DNA from: Pseudarthrobacter oxydans
GTDB lineage: Bacteria > Actinomycetota > Actinomycetes > Actinomycetales > Micrococcaceae
Reading direction: 5' to 3'
Assembly: GCF_013314975.1 (NCBI RefSeq)
Contig: NZ_JABTYH010000013.1
Coordinates: 56,755 to 120,754 of the forward strand
DNA: 64,000 nt
Shown piece after piece: positions 28,601 to 37,009 of the stretch; position 1 is the stretch's first letter; every line of letters begins with the position of its first letter. Both the position numbers and the translations under genes were made by a program. The notes below the pieces were generated by a model. It was not told the DNA's origin, made no database searches, and saw only the letters and a list, made by a program, of their open reading frames with translations.

Positions 28601-29188
28601 CCCCTGGCGCTGGAGGAATTCGCCGCGCTTGAGGAGCGCCACCAGTTCCTCAGCGCCCAGCTGGAAGACCTGAAGGCCAGCCGGAAGGACCTCCTGGACA
28701 TCATCAAGGAAGTGGATGACCGCGTCCAGCGGGTGTTCACGGAGGCGTTCGAGGATACCCAGGCCCAGTTCACCCGGGTCTTCGCCAGGCTCTTCCCGGG
28801 CGGCGAGGGGCGGCTGGTCCTGACCGACCCGTCCGACATGCTCACCACCGGCATCGACGTGGAGGCCCGTCCCGCCGGCAAGAAGATCAAGCGGCTGTCG
28901 CTCCTGTCCGGCGGCGAACGCTCGCTGACCGCGGTGGCCCTGCTCGTTGCCATCTTCAAGGCGCGGCCTTCGCCGTTCTACGTCATGGACGAGGTGGAGG
29001 CGGCCCTGGACGACACCAACCTGGGCCGGCTCATCACGATCTTCGAAGAACTCCGGGAATCCAGCCAGCTCATCGTCATCACCCACCAGAAGCGGACCAT
29101 GGAAGTTGCCGACGCCCTGTACGGCGTCACCATGCGCGGCGACGGCGTCTCCACCGTGATCAGCCAGAGGCTTGGGGCCGAGGTCTGA
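25601..29188 (+). CDS. smc: Chromosome segregation protein SMC
   Basis: SMC, 1195 residues, is the condensin ATPase that organises and segregates the chromosome. Walker A GPNGSGKS is at residues 31-38, followed by long coiled coils on either side of a hinge (about residues 510-640). The ABC signature LSGGER is at 1102-1107 and Walker B reads FYVMDEVEAALDD. No ATG is close; the TTG at 25601 begins HLKSLTVRGFKSFA, the standard N-terminus, and follows CAGGAG (25583-25588) by 12 bases. ftsY follows as in most actinobacteria. The antisense frames across it are shadows. Confidence 0.96.
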   Translation: MHLKSLTVRGFKSFASATTFNFEPGVTAVVGPNGSGKSNVVDALAWVMGEQGAKTLRGGKMEDVIFAGTSGRPPLGRAHVSLTIDNTDGALPIEYSEVTISRTLFRSGGSEYAINGAGCRLLDIQELLSDSGLGREMHVIVGQGQLDRVLHATPEDRRGFIEEAAGILKHRRRKERTVRKLDAMQANLQRLNDLTGEIRRQLTPLGKQAEVARRAQRVQFDVRDARARLLADDLVQLQLALEQDVADEAALKERRALVAGELETGRREQAVLEQRAAEATPQLNAARDAWYRLSATRERLRSLGSLAQERSSLLGSVEAPPPGRDPEQLERQAARVRQELAELERGILDRRSALETASADKADAERAALEEDMRLTAELRAAADRREGLARLAGQVAAARSRVESAQAELGRLRESLAAGNERRARAQAEFAALENQVAGVEEGEESLDADYEAASDALDTVVQQIAGLQAAVSEGVRKRDALVARRDALKLGLERKDGASHALHAGLEGIHGSLAGQLAVTPGFETAIAAVLGEASEAVVVQDSATAVAVVQLLKDHDAGRASLLVESADDAAEKPADATAPLPAGAHWAADLVTSASPCPPLVAHLLSGTAVVPDIQAASALVAAQPELTAVTRAGDIFTAMSATGGSAKAPSLLEVQAAVDDAESELAEVTAGLERNRFALAGAEARRSEAQEHADAALDRLHDSDARLAAVAERLGHLNSVLRSAVGESDRLAASLAKAEENVAAEEEALAAVTARLAAAQEVPLEEEPSTGHRDALAQAASHARSAEVEARLSLRSAEEQLAATRNRAASLERAAATERRAREEAAERARVRRIKARRAAAVSAAVGLALRHVDVSVDLAQHERDLAEENREQRDRELAAIRTANELLARELADLTDNVHRDELARTQQKARIEALESRSIDELGITPDALVAEFGPDVPVPVPAGESGDKWAALRAPVDHTGADIVEGKPYDRAEQEKRLKKAERDLAGLGRVNPLALEEFAALEERHQFLSAQLEDLKASRKDLLDIIKEVDDRVQRVFTEAFEDTQAQFTRVFARLFPGGEGRLVLTDPSDMLTTGIDVEARPAGKKIKRLSLLSGGERSLTAVALLVAIFKARPSPFYVMDEVEAALDDTNLGRLITIFEELRESSQLIVITHQKRTMEVADALYGVTMRGDGVSTVISQRLGAEV

Positions 29189-29264
29189 CGCCGCCGGTGT
29201 AACGGCAGGTCAACTGCCTCCCCGGCCCCCAAAAGAGCCCCGGCGTCTATGAGAAGCTAGGGGA

Positions 29265-30473
29265 GTGAATGACATCCTTCCCATACTTCTGTCCATCCTT
29301 GCTGCCCTGGTGGTTCTCGGCGGGCTGATTCCGGTCCTGATGAAGACCCGGAAGAACATCACGCGCTACCCCGGCACGCGGGACGCCAACGACCCCGTCC
29401 TGCCGCGGGGCGGCAGCACGGCGGTGGAGGACCGGCCGGGCTCGGTGGCAGACCGCACGGCCCCGGACGGCGCGGACCTTGAAGGCCTGGAGGCCACCGA
29501 AGTCCCGGACAACGCCGCAGGACTTGAAGTCATTCCGGTGGAAACCCCGCTGCCTGTGGCGGGCCGGCTGGTCCGCCTCCGCGAACGGCTGGTCCGCTCC
29601 AACAACGTCATGGGCAAGGGGCTCCTGGCCCTGCTCTCGAGCGACAAGATCGACGAAAACGTCTGGGACGAAGTGGAGGAAACGCTCCTCCTCGCAGACC
29701 TCGGCACCGAACCCACCATGCAGCTCGTGGACGCGCTGCGCGAACGCGTGAAGGTGCTGGGCACCCGGACTCCTGAGCAGGTCAAGCTGCTGCTGCGGGA
29801 GGAGCTCATCAAGCTCGTCGATCCCACCATGGACCGCACGCTCAACGTCCAGCGGCACGCCGACAGGCCTGCCGTGATGATGGTGGTCGGCGTGAACGGC
29901 GTCGGCAAGACCACCACCGTAGGCAAGCTTGCCCGCGTGCTGGTGGCAGAAGACAAGGACGTCCTGCTCGGCGCGGCGGACACGTTCCGTGCTGCCGCTG
30001 CAGAGCAGCTGGCAACCTGGGGCCAGCGCGTCGGCGTTCCCACCGTCAAGTCGGACGTCGACGGCGCAGATCCCGCCTCGGTTGCCTACGAGGCGGTCAA
30101 GGCCGGCATCGACCAGGAAGTCGACGTCGTGATGATCGACACCGCCGGCCGGCTGCAGAACAAGGTGGGCCTGATGGACGAACTCCGGAAGGTCAAGCGC
30201 GTGGTGGAGAAGCTGGCCGAAGTGGACGAGGTCCTCCTGGTGCTGGACGCAACCACCGGCCAGAACGGCCTGAACCAGGCCCGGGTGTTCTCCGAAGTGG
30301 TCAACATCACCGGCATCGTCCTGACCAAACTGGATGGAACCGCCAAGGGCGGCATCGTCGTCGCAATCCAAAAGACTCTCGGCGTCCCGGTGAAGCTGAT
30401 CGGCCTCGGGGAAGGGGCAGACGACCTTGCCCCCTTCGAGGTTGAAGGCTTCGTGGACGCCCTGCTGAACTAG
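29265..30473 (+). CDS. ftsY: Signal recognition particle receptor FtsY
   Basis: FtsY, 402 residues, receives Ffh-bound ribosomes at the membrane for co-translational insertion. An N-terminal hydrophobic helix (residues 5-25) should anchor it, followed by an acidic linker and the NG domain. G1 is GVNGVGKTTT from residue 209, G3 is DTAGRLQ and G4 is TKLDGTAKGG. The GTG at 29265 follows an AGGGGAG Shine-Dalgarno. The partner ffh is encoded about 5 kb downstream. The gene ends 19 bp from the convergent MFS gene. Confidence 0.96.
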   Translation: MNDILPILLSILAALVVLGGLIPVLMKTRKNITRYPGTRDANDPVLPRGGSTAVEDRPGSVADRTAPDGADLEGLEATEVPDNAAGLEVIPVETPLPVAGRLVRLRERLVRSNNVMGKGLLALLSSDKIDENVWDEVEETLLLADLGTEPTMQLVDALRERVKVLGTRTPEQVKLLLREELIKLVDPTMDRTLNVQRHADRPAVMMVVGVNGVGKTTTVGKLARVLVAEDKDVLLGAADTFRAAAAEQLATWGQRVGVPTVKSDVDGADPASVAYEAVKAGIDQEVDVVMIDTAGRLQNKVGLMDELRKVKRVVEKLAEVDEVLLVLDATTGQNGLNQARVFSEVVNITGIVLTKLDGTAKGGIVVAIQKTLGVPVKLIGLGEGADDLAPFEVEGFVDALLN

Positions 30474-30492
30474 CCGCAGCTGCAGGCCGCGG

Positions 30493-31731
30493 TTACGCCG
30501 CGGGCTTCCGCAGACTCTCCCGGGTGGCAAGCCAGGAGCACGCCGCCACCACCATGATGCCGCCGGTCACCCCGAAGGCCCAGCCGTAGCCCAGCCGGTC
30601 GGCCAGCACGCCGGCCAGGACCGGCCCCACGATCGCGCCGACGTCGGACGTCATCTGGTACACGGCCAGCACCTTCCCGCCGGACCGCCCGTTGCCGATC
30701 ACATCGGCGACGGCGGCCTGCTGGGCAGGGCCGAAGAGTCCCGAGCCGATGCCGGCAAGCGCCGATGCCGCCAGGAACCAGCCCAGCCCGGTGGTGAAGC
30801 CGATGGCAGCCGTGGAGGCACCCGCCACCAGCAGCCCGGCCACCATCATGGGCTTACGGCCCAGGGTATCGGCCAGCCGGCCCGAGAACGTCAGAGCCGC
30901 CGCGTTGCCGGCAGCAAAGACTGCCAAGGCAAACCCCGCCGCTTCAGGCCCCGCGCCGAGCGCGGCCACCGCGAACAGCGGAACGGTGGCCATCCGGACC
31001 CCGAACGTGGCCCAGCCGTTCACGAAGCTGGACACCAGCGCCGTCCGGTACGTCCCTGCAGCCAGGGCCTCGGCCAGCGGCATGTCCGCGCGTTCCTGCC
31101 GGGGCCCGCTGCCCCGGCGCTGATGGCTCAGCTGCGTCTGGACCACGACGGCGGCTACCACCAGGGCGGCTGCGTACGCCAGGAAGGGAACGCGCAGGCC
31201 GAAACCTGCCAGGAGCCCGCCGACAATAGGGCCGCACACGTTCCCGATGAGGAACGCGGACGCATAGGCACCCGAGACGCGGCCCCTGCTCTCGGGCGGC
31301 GCGAGCCGGACCACCAGCGCCATCGACGCCACGGTGAACATCACTGAGCCGGCGCCGCCCAGCCCGCGGAACAGTAGCAGCTGCCAATAGTCCTGGGCGA
31401 AGGCGCACGCAGCGGTGGATGCGGCCACGATCAGCAGCCCCGTGACATAGACGGGGCGTTCGCCCAGCCGGCCTATGAGGGCGCCGCCCGCAGGGGCGAA
31501 GACCAGCCGCATGAACGCGAAGATGGCCACGATTACGGAAGCCTCGGTATTTCCCACCCCGAAGGTTGTGGCGAATTGCGGCAACACGGGGGCAACAAGA
31601 CCGAATCCCAGCGCAATCAGGAACGCCGCGGCCAGCATCACCTTGATGTCGCGCGGGAGCTTTTGCCTGTCCCTGCCCAGCATCGAAAAAATCCGCGATG
31701 TAGCGCGGCTCACGCGGGTATCTGCCGTCAT
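30493..31731 (-). CDS. MFS transporter
   Basis: A 412-residue major facilitator superfamily protein with about twelve hydrophobic segments. The loop GGALIGRLGERPVYV between helices 2 and 3 and the related FSGRLADTLGRKPMMV in the second half are the duplicated MFS signature. Such 400-residue antiporters are usually drug or metabolite exporters; the substrate is unknown. It lies on the opposite strand between ftsY and amtB, interrupting the usual actinobacterial ftsY-amtB order. Its 5' region faces amtB across 235 bp that include GlnR-box-like sequences. Confidence 0.85.
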   Translation of the reverse strand: MTADTRVSRATSRIFSMLGRDRQKLPRDIKVMLAAAFLIALGFGLVAPVLPQFATTFGVGNTEASVIVAIFAFMRLVFAPAGGALIGRLGERPVYVTGLLIVAASTAACAFAQDYWQLLLFRGLGGAGSVMFTVASMALVVRLAPPESRGRVSGAYASAFLIGNVCGPIVGGLLAGFGLRVPFLAYAAALVVAAVVVQTQLSHQRRGSGPRQERADMPLAEALAAGTYRTALVSSFVNGWATFGVRMATVPLFAVAALGAGPEAAGFALAVFAAGNAAALTFSGRLADTLGRKPMMVAGLLVAGASTAAIGFTTGLGWFLAASALAGIGSGLFGPAQQAAVADVIGNGRSGGKVLAVYQMTSDVGAIVGPVLAGVLADRLGYGWAFGVTGGIMVVAACSWLATRESLRKPAA

Positions 31732-31780
31732 GGTCCAGTGGTCCTTGCATATGTGGGTGCCGGGCTACGGCGGGAGGGGT

Positions 31781-31796
31781 GAAACATAACCGTAAC
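31781..31796. promoter_or_regulatory. GlnR-box-like half array upstream of amtB
   Basis: GAAAC-6-GTAAC at 31781-31796 fits the AC-n9-AC pattern described for actinobacterial GlnR. It lies 50 bp from the MFS start and 170 bp from amtB, so it could act on either gene. Nitrogen control is inferred. Confidence 0.35.
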
Positions 31797-31866
31797 AAGC
31801 CAGATATGCACCATTTACTTCCTAGAGGTTGTTGTAACAGCCCCGCAATACAAATCCTCCGCGGCC

Positions 31867-31893
31867 GAAACACAGCGCCGACACACTCGTTAC
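31867..31893 (+). promoter_or_regulatory. GlnR-box-like triple AC repeat in the amtB promoter
   Basis: GAAAC (31867-31871), CCGAC (31878-31882) and GTTAC (31889-31893) place three AC dinucleotides exactly 11 bp apart (AC-n9-AC-n9-AC). It ends 15 bp before a TTGGCA (31909-31914) that could be the amtB -35, a position suited to activation under nitrogen limitation. Confidence 0.45.
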
Positions 31894-31966
31894 AGGACGC
31901 AAAAGGCGTTGGCAGGCGGATCATCTCCGCAAAATTTCGACCACATAGACAAGAGAGGCGTGCACC

Positions 31967-33328
31967 ATGGAACTTACCGCAGGTCACGTATGGATCATGG
32001 TGTCGGCGGCGCTTGTGCTGTTGATGACACCGGGTCTGGCATTTTTCTACGGCGGCATGACCCGGGCCAAAGCCGCGCTGAACATGATGATGATGAGCTT
32101 CATCTCCATCGGCATGGTGGGAGTCATCTGGGTCCTGTGGGGATACTCAATGACCTCCGGGGACGGCTTCCTCCAGATGGTGGGCAACCCCTTCGCCAAC
32201 TTCGGGCTTGAAGGCATTGACACCCCCGACGGGCTCATCACGGTGGGCTTCGGCGCCACCTTCGCCATCATCACGGTGGCCCTCATCAGCGGCGCCATCG
32301 CTGACCGCGCCAAGTTCGGCGCCTGGACCGTCTTCGTTCCGGTCTGGGTCACGCTGGTCTACTGCCCGCTCGCCTACATGGTGTGGGGCGGCGGCCTGTT
32401 CAGCACCGAAGGCGCTGTCGGCGCGGCACTCGGCGAAGCCATCGACTTCGCTGGCGGCACCGTGGTCCACATCAACGCCGGTGTTGCGGCCCTGATCCTC
32501 GTCTTCATCGTCGGTAACCGCCGGGGCTTCGGCAAGGACCCCAACCACCGCCCGCACAACATCCCGTTCGTGATGCTCGGCGCTGCGATTCTCTGGTTTG
32601 GCTGGTTCGGCTTCAACGGCGGCGCTGCCTCCACCGCAGAGCAGGGCGGCCTCATCTGGGTCAACACCCTCGCGGCCCCGGCAGCAGCAATGCTCGGTTG
32701 GCTGGTCACGGAGCGCATCCGCGACGGCCACCCCACCTCACTCGGTGCAGCCTCCGGCGTGGTTGCAGGCCTCGTTGCCATCACCCCCGCCTGCGCCAAC
32801 GTCAGCCCGGTCGGTGCCCTTGGCCTGGGCGTCGTCGCAGGCGTCGCTTCCGCCCTGGCAGTCGGACTGAAGTTCCGCTGGGGTTTCGATGACTCGCTGG
32901 ACGTTGTGGGTGTCCACCTTGTTTCCGGCATCATCGGCACCGTGGCCCTTGGCTTCATCGCCCTTCCCGAGGAAGGCGCCGGCGGCGGCCTCTTCTACGG
33001 CGGCGGCATGACCCAGATGTGGGCACAGTTGGCAGCAGCCGGGATCGCCATCGCCTACTCCGCGGTCCTGACCACGATCATCGCCCTGGCCATCCACAAG
33101 ACCATGGGCTTCCGGGTCTCGCAGGAACAGGAAACGGTGGGTGTGGACCTCAGCCTGCACGCCGAGACAGCCTACGAGTTCGGCGTCGGGGGACACGGCG
33201 GAAGCTTCCAGCCCCTGCACGACATGATCACCGGAAAGACGCAGGCGGACGCCGCGCAGGCATCCGACGCAGCAACGGGTGCGCAGAAGACAGAATCAGC
33301 AACAGGTAAGGAAAGCGTGGGGGCATGA
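31967..33328 (+). CDS. amtB: Ammonium transporter
   Basis: AmtB, 453 residues, with about eleven membrane helices. The N-terminal block TPGLAFFYGGMTRAK and the later FGWFGFNGGAA are Amt signatures. It carries ammonium across the membrane and is blocked by GlnK when nitrogen is plentiful. The ATG at 31967 follows an AGAGAGG Shine-Dalgarno. The final 60 residues are a hydrophilic Ala/Thr-rich tail. The stop overlaps the glnK ATG by four bases, the classic amtB-glnK pair. GlnR-type boxes in the leader suggest nitrogen control. Confidence 0.96.
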   Translation: MELTAGHVWIMVSAALVLLMTPGLAFFYGGMTRAKAALNMMMMSFISIGMVGVIWVLWGYSMTSGDGFLQMVGNPFANFGLEGIDTPDGLITVGFGATFAIITVALISGAIADRAKFGAWTVFVPVWVTLVYCPLAYMVWGGGLFSTEGAVGAALGEAIDFAGGTVVHINAGVAALILVFIVGNRRGFGKDPNHRPHNIPFVMLGAAILWFGWFGFNGGAASTAEQGGLIWVNTLAAPAAAMLGWLVTERIRDGHPTSLGAASGVVAGLVAITPACANVSPVGALGLGVVAGVASALAVGLKFRWGFDDSLDVVGVHLVSGIIGTVALGFIALPEEGAGGGLFYGGGMTQMWAQLAAAGIAIAYSAVLTTIIALAIHKTMGFRVSQEQETVGVDLSLHAETAYEFGVGGHGGSFQPLHDMITGKTQADAAQASDAATGAQKTESATGKESVGA

Positions 33329-33663
33329 AACTGATTACAGCGATCGTCAGGCCGGAAAAGCTCGAAGCCATCCGGGAAGGTCTGGAGGCCTACGGCGTAC
33401 AGGGTCTGACGGTCAGCGCGGCCAGCGGCTACGGCCGGCAGCGCGGCTATACCGAGGTTTACCGCGGAGCGGAGTACAACGTGGATCTGCTGCCAAAGAT
33501 CCGCGTGGAGGTCCTGGCCACGAACGAGCAGGCGGACGACATCCTCGATGTCATCATCGCCAGTTCCAACACCGGCCGGGCAGGTGACGGCAAGGTCTGG
33601 ACGGTTGATGTCTCCGAAGCCGTGCGGGTCCGCACCGGTGAACGCGGTGTCGCCGCGATCTAG
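33325..33663 (+). CDS. glnK: Nitrogen regulatory protein PII (GlnK)
   Basis: A PII protein of the usual 112 residues. It begins MKLITAIVRPEKLEAIREGL and carries the T-loop with Tyr51 in RGAEYNVDLLPK, the residue adenylylated or uridylylated in relatives. The C-terminal signature TGRAGDGKVWTVDV is intact. It overlaps amtB by four bases and should gate that channel. In many actinobacteria glnD, encoding the Tyr51-modifying enzyme, comes next. Here the next gene is a minus-strand glucose-6-phosphate dehydrogenase paralogue, separated by a strong terminator. Confidence 0.96.
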   Translation: MKLITAIVRPEKLEAIREGLEAYGVQGLTVSAASGYGRQRGYTEVYRGAEYNVDLLPKIRVEVLATNEQADDILDVIIASSNTGRAGDGKVWTVDVSEAVRVRTGERGVAAI

Positions 33664-33701
33664 GGCCGGCGGTACTCCACGGAAACATCCGTGAACAGCA
33701 A

Positions 33702-33743
33702 AAGAGCGGGCAGGAAAACCCCAGGGTTTTCCTGCCCGCTCTT
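33702..33743. terminator. Strong bidirectional terminator after glnK
   Basis: A perfect 20-bp inverted repeat (33702-33721 with 33724-33743) containing A- and T-rich ends. It lies between the converging glnK and glucose-6-phosphate dehydrogenase-like genes and probably ends both transcripts. Confidence 0.85.
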
Positions 33744-33803
33744 CCGCTGTTTAAGGCAGGGCCCCTGATCGGCGGCGGGCCCGCCGGCCGAAGCCGCCGG
33801 GGC

Positions 33804-35207
33804 TCACTTTCCGTGCACCGCGGTGGGCCAGGATGCCGGTCCGGCAGAGCCGGCGTCGTACTCCTCCAGGGGGACCAGGTCCTGCTGCCAGGCCCGCAGG
33901 ACCGGCTCCACAATCCGCCAGCACTCCTCCGCCGTATCTCCGCGGACGGACAGCAGCGGGTCGCCCGCCAGCACCCCCTCCAGGACTTCGCCGTAGGGGA
34001 GGAGGTCGGAGCCGCTGAGCTCGGTTTCCAGGGTGGCCCGGCTCAGGCTGAAGATGTTCCCGGGCCCGTTCACGTCGACGTCGAACCTCAGGGTGTCCGG
34101 GCCGAAGCCAATCCGCAGCTTGTTGGGGGAGTCCACGCCGGTAAAGCCCCGGGGCAGGTGGGGCACCGGGCGGAAGGTGACCACTGCCTCCTTGCGCTTC
34201 GCGCCCAGTGCCTTGCCGGACCGAAGAATGAACGGGACCCCGTTCCAGCGCCAGTTGTCGATGTTGACCTGGATCTCGGCCAGCGTCTCGGTCCCGCGTT
34301 CAGCGTCCACGCCTTCCTCCCGTGCGTAGTCGGGAACGTCCTTCCCTCCTGCCTGGCCAGCTGTGTAGCGTGCCCTGCGGGTGGAACCGGCATAGGGCTC
34401 CGGTACGCTGCTGGCCCGAAGGACGGCGGAAATGGCATCCCGCAGGTCCCGTTCACCGATGGTGGCCGGAGGCTCGATGGCCAGCAGGGCCATGATCTGC
34501 AGCAGGTGGCTCTGGATCATGTCCCGCAGTGCGCCGGCGCCGTCGTAGTAGCGGGCCCGCCCCTCCAGCGCGAGGTCCTCGTCGAAGATGATTTCCACCT
34601 TTTCCACGTGGTGCCGGTCCCACACCGGTTCCAGGAAATTGTTGGCGAACCGCAGGCCCAGGATGTTCAGCACCGTGGCCTTGCCCAGGAAGTGGTCCAC
34701 CCGGTGGACGTGGTCTTCGGGGACCAGCCGGACCAGGGTCTGGTTGAGAGAGCGGGCCGAGTCCTCACTGGAACCGAAGGGCTTTTCCATCACCAGCCGC
34801 GTGCCCGGCGGGACCTGCTCCGGCCGGAGGGACTCACAGGCAAGCTGGCTGATGCGGGGCGGCAGCGCGAAGTAGACGGCGGTGGGACCCTCGAGCGCCC
34901 CAAGAAGCGAGGCCAGCGCCCCCTCGGCGGTGACATCCAGCTGGTGGTACACCGTTTCCTTCTCAAGTGACTGGAGGGCTTCCTTCCCCTCGGCGGCTGC
35001 GGACCCGGCGGCTGCCTCGAAGGACGCATGCACCCGTTCCCGCCACTGTTCCGGGGTCCAGGGATCGGATCCGGCACCCACCAGCCGGAGGCCCGCAGCG
35101 CGTCCCCTTGCCACCAGGCGCGCCAGTCCCGGCAGGAGCAGCCTGCCCGTCAGGTCCCCCGAGGCGCCGAGGATGAGCAGGGTCTTAACAGTTGGTTGGC
35201 TCGTCAT
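33804..35207 (-). CDS. Glucose-6-phosphate dehydrogenase paralogue
   Basis: A 467-residue member of the Zwf family. The NADP-binding start is LLILGASGDLTGRLL. The active-site block reads HRVDHFLGKATV (residues 168-179), with Ala177 where most Zwf proteins have Glu. The expected general-base His234 lies in DMIQSHLLQ. It is more divergent than a main zwf, which in actinobacteria normally sits with tal and opcA, so this is likely a second copy with altered specificity or role. It occupies the place where glnD often sits. Its promoter region faces ffh. Confidence 0.8.
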   Translation of the reverse strand: MTSQPTVKTLLILGASGDLTGRLLLPGLARLVARGRAAGLRLVGAGSDPWTPEQWRERVHASFEAAAGSAAAEGKEALQSLEKETVYHQLDVTAEGALASLLGALEGPTAVYFALPPRISQLACESLRPEQVPPGTRLVMEKPFGSSEDSARSLNQTLVRLVPEDHVHRVDHFLGKATVLNILGLRFANNFLEPVWDRHHVEKVEIIFDEDLALEGRARYYDGAGALRDMIQSHLLQIMALLAIEPPATIGERDLRDAISAVLRASSVPEPYAGSTRRARYTAGQAGGKDVPDYAREEGVDAERGTETLAEIQVNIDNWRWNGVPFILRSGKALGAKRKEAVVTFRPVPHLPRGFTGVDSPNKLRIGFGPDTLRFDVDVNGPGNIFSLSRATLETELSGSDLLPYGEVLEGVLAGDPLLSVRGDTAEECWRIVEPVLRAWQQDLVPLEEYDAGSAGPASWPTAVHGK

Positions 35208-35262
35208 TTGGCCAGCATGCCACCTTGCGGGCCCGGCTTGGTACCCTAGATAGTCGAGTCCC

Positions 35263-35302
35263 GATCATCAACAGCCTTTGATCATCCACTGCCCTGATCA
35301 TC
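35263..35302 (+). repeat. Three GATCATC repeats in the ffh leader
   Basis: GATCATC occurs at 35263, 35280 and 35296, with periods of 17 and 16 bases; the last two copies extend to GATCATCCACTG. The array ends 22 bases before the ffh GTG. It may be a regulator site or replication slippage. No function is known. Confidence 0.5.
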
Positions 35303-35324
35303 CACTGAAAGAAGTGCACGTCGC

Positions 35325-36908
35325 GTGTTCAATTCACTCTCTGACCGGTTGACAGCAACCTTCAAGAACCTGCGCGGTAAAGGCAGGCTTACTGAAGCCG
35401 ACGTCGATGCCACAGTCCGCGAGATCCGCCGCGCCCTTCTGGACGCCGATGTTGCCGTTCCAGTGGTCCGTGAGTTCACCGGCCGGGTACGCGAACGCGC
35501 CCTGGGCGCTGAGGTTTCCGGTGCCCTGAACCCAAGCCAGCAGATCGTCAAGATCGTCAACGAGGAACTGGTGGAGATCCTCGGCGGTGAAACCCGCCGG
35601 ATCCGCCTGGCCAAGAGCGGCCCCACCATCATCATGCTGGCCGGCCTCCAGGGTGCCGGCAAGACCACCCTCGCCGGCAAGCTGTCCAAGTGGCTGAAGT
35701 CACAGGGCCACAGCCCGATGCTCGTGGCCTGCGACCTGCAGCGCCCCAACGCCGTCACGCAGCTGCAGATCGTGGGCCAGCGCGCCAAGGTGCCCGTCTT
35801 CGCACCGCACCCCGGTGCCACCTACACCGAGCTCGAACACCCCGCCGGGGACCCGGTTGAGGTTGCCCGCGCCGGTGTTGAGGAAGCGCGGCAGAAACTC
35901 CATGACATCGTCATTGTGGACACCGCCGGCCGGCTGGGCGTCGACGCGGACATGATGGAGCAGGCGCGCCAGATCCGCCGCGCCATCGTGCCCAACGAGG
36001 TCCTCTTCGTCATCGACTCGATGATCGGCCAGGACGCGGTGAACACGGCGCTCGCTTTCGACGAAGGCGTCAACTTCACCGGCATCGTCCTGTCCAAGCT
36101 CGACGGCGATGCCCGCGGTGGTGCCGCCCTTTCCGTCGCGTCTGTCACGGGAAAGCCGGTGATGTTTGCGTCCACCGGCGAGGGCCTGGACGACTTTGAG
36201 CTTTTCCACCCTGACCGGATGGCCTCGCGCATCTTGGACATGGGTGACGTCCTCACCCTGATTGAGCAGGCAGAGAAGTCCTGGGACAAGGACGAAGCCG
36301 CCCGGATGGCGAAGAAGTTCGCCGACCAGGAGGACTTCACCCTTGACGACTTCCTGGCCCAGATGCAGCAGATCCGCAACATGGGCTCCATGAAGAAGAT
36401 GCTCATGATGATGCCGGGTGCGCAGAACATCCGCCAGCAGCTCGAGCAGTTCGACGAGCGCGAGATCGACCGCGTGGAGGCCATCGTCAGGTCCATGACC
36501 CCGCACGAGCGCGTCGCTCCCAAGATCATCAACGGCTCCCGCCGTGCCCGCATCGCCCGCGGTTCCGGCGTCCACGTTTCCGAGGTCAACGGCCTGCTGG
36601 AGCGCTTCGCGCAGGCCCAGAAGATGATGAAGAAGATGGCCCAGGGCGGCATGCCGGGAATGCCCGGGATGCCGGGCCTGCCGGGGGCCGGCGGCGGTGC
36701 CCGGAAGAACGCCAAGAGCGCGCCCAAGAAGAAGGCCAAGTCCGGCAACCCGGCCAAAGCCGCGCAGGAGCGCAAGGACGCCGAGGCCCGCCGGGCGAAC
36801 GCGGCCAAGGCGCTGCCCACCGGCGCAGCCTTTGGCCAGCAGGCCGGCGATTTCGATCCCTCCCAGCTCAACCTGCCCAAGGGCTTCGACAAGTTCCTCG
36901 GCAAATAG
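35325..36908 (+). CDS. ffh: Signal recognition particle protein Ffh
   Basis: Ffh, 527 residues, binds signal sequences and the SRP RNA and delivers ribosomes to FtsY. The NG domain has G1 GLQGAGKTT at residues 107-115, DTAGRLGVD and SKLDGDARGG. The methionine-rich M domain includes MKKMLMMMPG and MMKKMAQGGMPGMPGM. GTG start at 35325. The C-terminal 80 residues (Gly/Met then Lys/Ala-rich) extend beyond E. coli Ffh, as in other actinobacteria. The 4.5S RNA gene is not in the window. Confidence 0.96.
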   Translation: MFNSLSDRLTATFKNLRGKGRLTEADVDATVREIRRALLDADVAVPVVREFTGRVRERALGAEVSGALNPSQQIVKIVNEELVEILGGETRRIRLAKSGPTIIMLAGLQGAGKTTLAGKLSKWLKSQGHSPMLVACDLQRPNAVTQLQIVGQRAKVPVFAPHPGATYTELEHPAGDPVEVARAGVEEARQKLHDIVIVDTAGRLGVDADMMEQARQIRRAIVPNEVLFVIDSMIGQDAVNTALAFDEGVNFTGIVLSKLDGDARGGAALSVASVTGKPVMFASTGEGLDDFELFHPDRMASRILDMGDVLTLIEQAEKSWDKDEAARMAKKFADQEDFTLDDFLAQMQQIRNMGSMKKMLMMMPGAQNIRQQLEQFDEREIDRVEAIVRSMTPHERVAPKIINGSRRARIARGSGVHVSEVNGLLERFAQAQKMMKKMAQGGMPGMPGMPGLPGAGGGARKNAKSAPKKKAKSGNPAKAAQERKDAEARRANAAKALPTGAAFGQQAGDFDPSQLNLPKGFDKFLGK

Positions 36909-37009
36909 GCACACCAGGATCAGCTCAGCAGCATATGCCGTTTGAGGGCTCGCGACGACATCTGCTGCTGCCTGCCGGGGATGCCGGTGCCGTGGAATAG
37001 GGTTGGGTC

